Source: Adiantum capillus-veneris
Lineage: Eukaryota > Streptophyta > Polypodiopsida > Polypodiales > Pteridaceae
Length of the DNA: 64,000 bases
NCBI GenBank assembly: GCA_014529385.2
Contig: CM043950.1
Coordinates: 155,356,045 to 155,420,044 of the forward strand
Direction of reading: 5' to 3'
Shown here: positions 36,701 to 47,100 of the stretch, in pieces
How positions within the stretch are numbered: the stretch's first letter is position 1
Layout: the number at the start of each line of letters is the position of its first letter
Notes under the pieces: generated by a model
What the model saw: the letters and a program-made list of their open reading frames with translations, nothing else
The model's database searches: none
What the model was told of the DNA's origin: nothing
Translations under genes and position numbers: made by a program

Positions 36701-39700
36701 GTATACTACTTAACGAGTGATGGCGTCTGTAGGCTGAACAGTGGATCTACCCAACACAATGCTAAAATATCCGATAGCCAGAAAGAAAACCTCACCATAT
36801 TTTACACACAAGCCCCAATATCGGGCGAGCCAGCAGCGTTTTAGCACCACTTCTTCCTGTCAAATGAAGATATTTGACAATAAGACCATTATAGATAATA
36901 CAAACAAACTACTGCAACGATATACACGTCAAACTTTTTTTTTTCTTTTGAAAAATAACAACCATTTCTTCCTGGGTCAATATCATCCTGTGAGTCATTG
37001 TACGTAGAGAATGAGTTTCATTCTCTGCATTTCGAGCCTGTTCGGTTGCAGAGGCTGCCTCATCCCTTGCAGCCTGAAACATGACATTTAATGAATAATT
37101 CAAAAAGAAGGCAATTGAGACAGATGACACACCTGATCAATGTCGGAAGATTACCTCAACCTCCAGACGAAGAGCTGCAATTTCATCATCCCTGGCATCC
37201 TTGGATTCTTTTGCAGCTTTAAGAGCAGCCTGAAAGATTAAGAAAAATATGAGCTGCAGTCAGGCCAAAACAGTGAAAAGGTACCTACAAACTTGGTAGT
37301 AGCGCATGCACTGCCACCATTACATAAACAAAAGCCAGAGTATGACTTAGGCAAGCACAGCTTCAATCAAGAACCAATTTATTTGTTTGTGGTTAATTTT
37401 TTTAAAAGGTTCCACTTAAAAGAGGCCCAGTTCACCCTTTCTACCTTCAATCATGTATCACAGATGGAAAAGCAACTAGACTAAGAAAAATGTGAATAAG
37501 ATGGTGGCAAGAAGAGACACAGTCGTGGTCCTGTGCAAGCATCCTAAGCTCCTTCCATGTGCAACTGTCTCTACAAACTACTAACGACGCGTCCGACTTC
37601 CATAATGAAAGCAGGGTACCTGAGGGAACATAAGTCCATTCTTGTAGGGTATGTCACCAAATTTAATTTTGGTCTACATAAATGATTTTCTCTCTCTAGA
37701 ATTGGCCATTCTAAAGAGAGGAAATAAAAAGAGTGGAAGAACCAAAATTAGAAAGATGGTTGTGAGGTGCGTGTCAAGGCCTTAGGGTGCCAAAAGGGTG
37801 AAGCAAGGTGCATCTCACGACCTTAGTGTGCCAAAAGGATGATGCAACCTTTAGAAGTGCCAATGGAATTCTTTCCTCAATCAAAAGTGCTTTTACAAGA
37901 CTAAAATGAATAAAAAAAGAGTCTTGAATGCCTTCGAAAGTATGCAAGAATGCCAACTAAAAGGGAGAAAAGGGAGATGTGGATTAGAACCCCTAATTAT
38001 CCATGCACACAGACCTCTTAAGGATCCATGAACACATGCCTCTTAAGGAGTGGTGGTGGATACTCTTCAACAGAAAAGTAGTGGGTAAAAAATTGAAGGA
38101 AAGTTCCAAAAGTGATTGAACTGCCAAAAGGAGACCTAGTGAGACTATTTTCAAAATATCTGAAGATAGAGGTCGATCTCTAAAAGCAGCCTGGAATCCA
38201 AACCAAAAACTATGAGATCGTGTTGAACACTTTTTGAATAGAGGAGTGGAAGAGAGTGAAAAACGTGAATTACTGTTGCACAAGAAGCCACCAGCAGTTT
38301 GCACAACAAGGCTTCTCCCTCTCACAAGACTCACTCCTCTCTCTCCCCCAAAAAATCTCCATAGCTACTATGTATTTGAGTAGAAGATTGGGCAAAATAG
38401 AGCTTCTGAGTCTTGGTTTTGTGAAGTTCTAAGTCTTCACGAGCACGGTAATTACCAAGTAGCTCGACAAATTCATGGTTTATTTTGCACATAGTTGTGA
38501 TTTCTCTATTCATAATGAAAAGTCCTTTCAAACGGGCCCCGCGATTTTGGGGGGGGGGGGGGGGGGGCTCTCATGAAATCTAGCCCTCTACGCTATGTAG
38601 ATGTTATTTTTCACTAGCCTTGAATATCTTTATCATCTGTAAATTGATTAATTAGGCAACAGTTATCACATTAATCAATTGCAAGTTTCAATTTAGTCGA
38701 ATTGATATCAAAGTTCAAGCTTATTTCCCTCTTTTTGAAGAAGGAAACCATTCTAGGATAAAGCATGAAGGGTTGAGTGTGTAAATGAACAACAAAACTT
38801 CAACCAAAGGTACGTGAAATTCTAAAGAATTATTTCTTGATCCTTGAAGAAGAAGAATTGAGAATCTTGATCAAAGAAAGAACCATTCAGTTGACTAAAA
38901 TAGAGGATTGTGTCTCAACCACTCTTTGTGCTAACGAATCTCACAAACATTCTGAGGTTTATTATGACACAAAAATGGTTGCCTTGGAGTTGTGTTATTC
39001 GAAGAATGGCATACCAATGTATATGAAAGTTGACACCTATGCTAGAACAGACGACTCTATGCCTCTATGAAAAACAACTTCTAACTAATTGTTTGTCTTA
39101 TAGACAGTACTACGCATGGAGAATTGAATTGGAACACTCTTCAAAATTCAAACGGAGCAAAGTCTCAAGTACCATATGACTCAAGAAAACTTACCCAACA
39201 AGCGAATGAGGTGAGAAATTTTCCTCTACAATTACTTTTACATAGTTGGAAAACACTATTTTGTAGTCAACACGCTCTCAGGTAGACCATGGTCTAATGC
39301 TATCTTAGTAGCATACCACATTACAACTATGGTGGATGACTATGCAACAGATTTTAGTCTCAAAGATGATATGTTTGCCATTGCACTAACATAGAAAGAA
39401 CAATCATTTATGTTGCAAGATAGTTATCTTCTTTATGGAACGGTCATGTATAACTTACTCTTTACAAAAGAAGGTTATATATAATATGCTCCACCTTATG
39501 GTGGGTATACAAGAATCCAAGTCACCATGAATGGTAGTATCAAGACATAATTTTATGGCTTAAAATGAAAATGATATTAAACACTTTGTGTCTCAATGTT
39601 GTATGTGCCAAAAGATAAAGTATGTTAGAGGCAATATCAAAAGACCCATTGATCTTGAAGATACAAGGGAAGATCTTTACAAAATAGTCTTAATTTACGC

Positions 39701-40679
39701 GAGTCGCTTGCTTAGATCAGTAAAGCTATGAAAGTCGCACAACAAAAGAAAAAGGCTACCAGGCACAATGTTAAATTCAAGAAAATGATCAGTTTTTCTA
39801 AAATGACACAAAGCTCATGGACAATACATGACGAATAAAAGTTGGCAGAAGGACTCATGGTTGATCAAAAAGGGTGTGCTTTATGAGCAAATAGGTGAGC
39901 TTTTAATGATTTTCTCTCTCTAAAATTGGCCATTCTAAAGAGAAAAAATTACAAGGGTGGAAGGACCAAGATTACGTAGATGGTTGTGAGGTGCATCTCA
40001 TGGCCTTAGGATGTCAAAGCTGCAGCGGAAAAGGATGAATCAGGTGACGATCTCGTCTACAACCGTCCTCTCGAGACCAGCAACCGATGGATCTCGGATT
40101 TATTGCGACAGATCTCCTCCGAATCGAACTCCTACCACGTATCGCCCACTGAACAGGCACAGGAACAATCTGCAAGGTATAGACCTGCAAGTAGGTGCTC
40201 AGCACATAGTTACACGGAACGGGAACGGGGAACGGGAACGGGACGTTTTCGGAACAAGGGGCCCTCGGGGTGGTGGAACGGCAACAGAGGCCGGAACGGT
40301 AGCCTTGAGGGAAAGGGAGAGGGAGAGGGAGAGAGAGCCTGAGGGAGAGGGTGAGGTAGAGAGCTTTGAGAGAGAGAGGGTTTAAAGCCCTTTTTTATAT
40401 AGGAGAGGATGGAAATAGCACCCCCCCAAAAGTTCAAAAAACCTGCCCCAAACTGTCATTTTTTAGAACTTTGGTGTTCCAGATTTGCCGTTCCGCATTT
40501 CGGATGCCGTTCCGGGCCCCGTTCCGGCTGCCGTTCCGGTTATGCTTGGGAAGGGAACGGCATTCCGGTCCCGTTCCCGTTTGAGATGTCGGGCTTGGGA
40601 ACGCGTTCCGGGAACGGGAGGGCCCCGTTCCGCCCGTTCTGCCCATTCCCTGTTACACTGGCTCAGCACGGAGGGGAAG

Positions 40680-40732
<53 letters not shown>

Positions 40733-43335
40733 TGAAATGAAATGAAATGTTATATTAACGTCTTCAAAAGGCCATAGTGACCTATGAGACCAGAAAGTTA
40801 CAAGGTGGTGGATTTGATACAAAGTCAGAGTAACAAAATAACCTAATCAACAATACAAAACAAAGATATATATTATGGGATTCTAGATAGGTCGATGTGA
40901 GCTAAGCCGAAAAACTAAGCAAAAATGGGTGGCTAGTTGGGATAGCTGAATCACAAAAGATCTAGCATCGGTCGTTGGCGAATCTCATCAATTTCCTCCA
41001 TGGTTAGTAGTCTGACCGGGCGTCGTGCATGCCTGGCCAGCGTGCTTTGAATCTTTTGACGTAGCCTCCATCAATGCTGTGTAGTCCTGCGCAGTCGTGG
41101 CGCCTAGATTTCCCCAGTTCAATCGCTCGGTCAATCAATGTGCCTCTGGTGTGAGACAGGGGGGAGCTCTGCTGTGGGAGTGGCTCTTGTGGCTGTCCCG
41201 TGTCTGCTCTGAAGAAGTCTATAATCCGTCTTTGAGACTGGTTAGCCTCGCCATTCATCAGGCTCTCTCTGTGTCTATGCAGCTCGAGCAAGAACAAACC
41301 TAGGCATCTTTGATCTTCGTATCTCATTACTCTTGAGAGTGGTCCAAAACCCTCTCTGAACAAGCAATGGAAGCGGCCTCGTATCTCGTAGTAGACGAGG
41401 CAGCGGCATGTATAATGCAGCTCTGTCTCAGGTTCCATGTCACACAAGGGGCATGTCCTAGCCTCTGCTGGTACTCCGCTATATCTCCCGGTTTCAATCC
41501 GCAGCTGGTGAGACGATGTGCGTAACTGGCCAATAGCACACCGTATCCCATGAGACGGGTGGGTATCCATGTATCTCGGTCTCATCACAAAACCATCTTC
41601 CGTAAGCTGGAGAAGGTGGTCTCTGTAGAAAGCCATCTTCGTGCCCAGTTCTTGTGCTGGTTGTGTCCATGTCTTCCTGGTGTCTAGCTGGGTCAGGTCT
41701 TGGCGGATGAGCTTGGTGATCTCCGACTGTGTAAGTGAGAGATGGTGCGTCCAATGAGTACTGAAATGGTGGCAGCATGTCTATGCTGAACCCATGCGCC
41801 TGAAACCATGATGTCATCTCCCCATACCAGCATGTTGTATCTCCTTGTATGGTTAACTGTCGGGAGGACTCAAGTGCAATGCGAGCGTATCTGTCTCTGG
41901 GAAGTTCCCATGTGCGGTTTATGAAGGAGACTGATCTGGTGAGCGCCTCTACCACTAGTAGGGGGGGAGCCATCTCTGCTCGGATAATGGCCCGTGGTAC
42001 TGATGCCTTGGCTCTAATGAGCAGCGAGATCATAGAGACGAGAGGCTTCTCCATGTTCCCCCATCCGTCTGTGCGACCCGGCCTCCCGTGGTAATCCAAT
42101 GAAGGTCCCCATATCTCAGCTCCATAGAGCAATGTTGAGGCCACCAAGGTGTCAAAGAGCCAGAGCTTCGTCCGGGGTTCCTGAAACTGAACCTGTGAAC
42201 ACATCCTCTCCAATCTACCCAATGCGGTAAGTGTAAGCGTCTGCGTACTCCACAATCTCCTGGCCGTATGTGAATGTAGGTGCTGATCTCCTGATCCATT
42301 GTGGGGTGGTATTAAACACCATAACCTTGGTTTTACCAAGGTTGACAGACAAACCACTTTCGTGGGCAAACGTATGCAAAGCATCCAATTGGCGTTGCAT
42401 TCCCTCTGGGGATTCGGAGATCAACACAATATCGTCCGCATATAACAAAAGTGGAATCCATGTCCCTGCCAACTCTGCACCTTTATCCCCGTCCCTGTCA
42501 ATGTAGTCAGAAACCTCATCCACATACATACCGAAAAGAGTAGGAGAGAGCGGGCAACCCTGCTTCACCCCAATAGTGGAGTGAACCGGTATTGAGAGTC
42601 CCTCCGGGGTGCGTACATGCCCTACTACTGATCTGTATAATGCCATGATCCCCCAAATGAGCTCTGTGGGTACTCCCATTTCCTGTAATCTGCGCATCAG
42701 TCTAGCTCTGGGTACTGTGTCGAAAGCTTTGCGGAAGTCCACAAAGCTACAATAGATCCGTCTCCCATGAGATCTGCATTCCTCGATGATGGCCCTGAGT
42801 GTTAGGATATGGTCAAGGGTAGAGAAGCCTCTCCTGAATCCTGCCTGCCCAGTTGCACGCATTCCTTCCCTCTCTGCCCATCTACTCAGCTGTTGCTCAA
42901 GAATGGATGCATACAACCATGCCAGTGTGTGCCCGATCATAATAGTGCGATAATTCCCAGGCTCCATGGGGTCTCCTGATTTGAAGATAGGTACGATCGT
43001 AGATAGGCTCCAAGTGTCCGGTAGGCCCTCACACATGGCACGGTTAAACATAACTGCTAGAAGCTCTGCTAGTAGGTCTTTGGCATGCATGAAATGCTCA
43101 GCTACTAGGCCCTCATGATCATATGCTCTCCCAGTCTTCATCCTATCAATAGCTTTCCTCACCATCTCAACGGTGAAAAAGACACATGTATGTGTCAATA
43201 GCTTTTTCCCATCTCAGCGGTGAAAAAGACACATGTATGTGGGCATGGGTCGGGGGGGGGGGGGGGGGGGGGCTGTTCAGGTACTGTGTACAGAGATGAT
43301 GCGTACTGACCCCAGGTCTCTGTGGAGGAAATAGC

Positions 43336-43367
<32 letters not shown>

Positions 43368-44040
43368 TCACGCGAGTCTTGACTCATGAATAGCTGATAT
43401 AGATCCTGCTCGAGTCGGGCCAAAAAAGCCCTCTTCTTCTGCCGCACCAGGCATCGAAAGTCCATCTATGACTGTCTGTGAGTGACGTCCCCCAACAGCA
43501 CCTCCCTCTGAAGTCTGACTCTAGTCTGGCGGCACTCCTCGTCGTACCAGCTGTTCTGAGGCATGCTCCCAGATCGGCGGCTCTGCTAAAGCTGGGTGTG
43601 TGGGTATGCTTCTGTTGCTGTCTCATGTAATGTCTGTGTCAGTATAGTAGTTAGCTCCTCCAGAGGTCGCCTCGGGTCCTCAATGCATAGGCGTCTGTAG
43701 ATTCCGTCCATGTATACAGAGTCCCTCTCCCTTGTGAATGTGTAGCGAGTAGGGGCTGCTACTCGTGGCCTGTGTGCTACACTGAATTGGAAAGAGATAG
43801 TCATTGACACCAAAGCATGATCCACTGCCACCCCGACCGGTCTGGGCCCAACTGTGAGATCCTGGATACTAGAGATGAGATTCGGTTGTGCCATGACATA
43901 GTCCACCGTGCTGGCTCCATGTACAGCGAGCAGCACAGAGAGAGGCTCAGCAGCGCACGGGGCTGCAGTCGGGCACAGTGGCGCGTGGGCAGGGGCAGGG
44001 GCAGGGGCAGGTGCGGGGGGCAGCGAGCGAGCAGGGCCAG

Positions 44041-44121
<81 letters not shown>

Positions 44122-47100
44122 CATGAAAACACTAGAGAGGGGAGAGAGAGAAAACGCTAGAGAGATGTAGCCTAAATGCTGAAAGCTCTGCTCATTGATC
44201 ACACATGCCATAAAGGAACACATGCCATAAAGGAAAATGGCAAGGGGGGGCAAGGGGTGTCTCTCCGCATATATAGAAAAACTATTAGTTTGCCCTACTC
44301 AACCAAAAAAACCCACGATCCTAATAGATGGCCAAAAATGCTAATAAAAAGTAAACTAACTGAAAGTGACTTGCAACACACATTTAGTAGCACAAAATGC
44401 AGAACGTTGGAGACTCTAACCCCGGGAAATTCTAGGAACTGGGGTCCCTCCTCATGCCAGCCTACCAGGGAAACACCGTGGAGCGCATCGCCCAGAAAAG
44501 GTACGTCTACCTCAGATACGGCTAGGCACAGCCACAAAACATCCTCAGTCCCTAATCTGCTCCTCGGAGATATTGGAGCCACCACCAAACAGGAATCGAA
44601 CTCTAACATAGGATGCCAAGAGGGTGAAGCAACCTTCAAAAGTGTCGATGCAATTAGTCTAATGTGCATCTCAGGACCTTAGGGTGCCAAAAGGATGATG
44701 CAACCTCTCATTCTAGAGAGACAAAATCATTTAACCAGACCAAAATTACGTTTGGTGACAGGGTATAACAATAAGAGTCTTGGGGATCATCACTCTCCCT
44801 GAGAAAAACTTATGTAGAATCCAAGAGCAAATGATTGGCAAGCACAGTGCCATTATCCATCTTTGCAAACTTACTTCAAAGATCTATCACAAGTTACAAC
44901 AATATTCATCAAATGTGAATTGTATCTAACAAAGCCATATACTTCGTGCTCGCAGGGCGTCACTAGACCCCCAAGTGCTTGCTGAGCAACAGTAATTTCA
45001 TTCCTCCATGACAATCTTTCGGTGTGGACAACAGCAAGATCTTGCATTCCTGTAGCTCCCACTTGCCAATACAAAAAAAACTGGTTTTTTTGACAGCTGG
45101 TGCGCAGTGTTCTAATCAAGGCTGTTTTTGCTTGCTTCCTATTTTGAAATCCAAATGCAAGCTAAAAGACATTAGGAGACACCTATAAAACTGTCCCACA
45201 TCTTAGCCAATGTTTTTCCAAAATTATTAGCTCAAATGAAGTGAGGCTTTTGGGCACTAATGTTACAGCGCATCCTCATAGCTCAGATAAATGTTCAAAA
45301 CCATCGAAACAGATGACTATTCCTTGTATGTGACACTAGCTCTTCAGATTATTTTGGAGAAGCAGGAAAAGTTTTTGTTCAGGCCCCTGCACCTTAAGAC
45401 CCCTTGCCTGGTTGAAATCCATCCCAGAAAGCCCTCAGTGACAGCTTGAATAGCTATAGAGAAAAATATTTGTGTAAAAAATCTTTGAATTTGATGTTAC
45501 AAGACTCATACAACCAAAATCAACGTCTAGATGTAGAGCACAAAGCATACACATACCTCACGTTGCTTGAGAGCTGCTTCTTTTCTGTAAAATAACGGGA
45601 ATTTTAATGTTACATTTGCACAACGAACAAAGTGTCAAGCATGCTATCATAAAGCAATACCTGCTAATCAACCGTGCCTCCAATGACACTCCTTCTCCAA
45701 GATTCGCAACCTTTGAGAGACAAAAAGTTAACATTAGCCTTGTTCTTATCATTGCTGATGTGATTATTAAGAGCAACATTTCTGAGCGACACACCCCAAT
45801 ATAATTCCATTTCAATGGCACAAGTAAGGTACAGCCAAGTTTAAAGTCATTACCTTCAACAAAATAAAAGAATGACGAGATTCAACTTTAACTTGCATAA
45901 ATGTGAGTTACTTTATAAAGAACTAGTTGCAATTTAGACCTTATGTGCTTGCAGAAGCATTTATGCTATGTAAGATTATGTTCCTGGGAAAGCACGTGTT
46001 AATGTGAGGACGTTCTGAGGAGACCTAAAAGAGCTGCCTGTATAGATTGACCTTGCAATGGCTGGGAGCTATCTTAGACCCATCTGATGTATGACATCCT
46101 ACAAGGGGCATCTGGTACTGGATGGAACTAGCAGACATCCTGAAGTGTATTTTGCAAATTACCTTCCTACCACATGGAGGCTAATATAATAAAGCTAAAT
46201 TAAGGTCAAGCCATGCATATGAGATCTATTTCATCATGTTGTACACAGATTTTCCACGTAGGCTATTTTTTTCTCTAGAGGATGTTTACATTTTAGCATT
46301 GGTTACCCTAAGTCTTTAGTATGCTTGTATGGACATTGGGATCATGCGACGATGATGCAATTTTCTGGTCTCATAGTCTTTTAGGCCCTTTGCAGATATA
46401 TATAAACAATTCATTTCTTTTCTTTCTTTCATAGTCTAGACACCAAAACAAGAGAAAATTTCCAGGGTCCTTGTTGAAAACAAATGCAAATCTTGCATTA
46501 CTATCTTACTTGTTTCTCTAGAAGCTTTGCCCTTGCATCTGCATCTTTCCACTTGTCTTCCACAGCACGCAGCTACAAACTTCTCAAGGTTAGAACCAGA
46601 CGAGCAAAACATTGTCGTATCCATAAAAGCTGGCAGCAAAACGATCGCTAAGCACAAACCGCATTCCCACTCATCAATCGCAGTTTATTAAAATAGGTTC
46701 TACACATACCTGATTGACAAGATCTTCCTTTTCCTCTTCCAATTGATCAATCTGAAAGCAAAACAGCTGGACGTCAGAGGATACTCATGTTAATTAGTTA
46801 CTTTAACTGCAATCTTAAGACTCGTTGCATTTGTTGCACTGGCATAACCTTATAAAGGCAATTGTTCCATTCCAAATGTAGGTATGTGCCTTCTAGTGAG
46901 AACTAAGAAATAAAAATGCACACCCTTCTCCCTAGTAGTATATTGAAAAACAACATGTCCGCACAGACTAACCTTGTCATGAAGTGAAGCAGTCTCACGC
47001 TTATCGTCTAGCAGAGACTGAGAGAATCTGTTCACCTTGTACAACATATTAAAGCTTAAAAACAATAACGCATCTTTGTCTGTTAAAACTTGTAACAATC

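Larger units (their letters stand above)
40732..44040 (-). mobile_element. LINE (non-LTR retrotransposon), 5'-truncated, decayed
   Basis: The minus-strand order is endonuclease C-terminal part, linker, RT, C-terminal zinc finger, 3' UTR and tail (ATTTC)n(TC)n. About 3.3 kb remain. The endonuclease start is missing, replaced by a (GA)n tract at 44040. Frameshifts, two poly-G insertions and stops mean it is inactive. It lies in the same transcriptional direction as the SCD2-like gene, in its 8.3-kb intron. Confidence 0.85.

Noticed and set aside
44041-44170. Ser-Leu and Arg-Glu repeat 'proteins' over GA tracts here and at 9.6, 18.4, 18.75, 20.9, 24.4 and 40.7 kb
   Set aside because: Dinucleotide repeats keep several frames open; no domain outside the repeat supports a gene.
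47022-47035. Using the upstream AG at 47036 as acceptor for SCD2-like exon b
   Set aside because: It would place TGA in frame immediately; the next AG (before 47027) restores phase and the expected RFS start.
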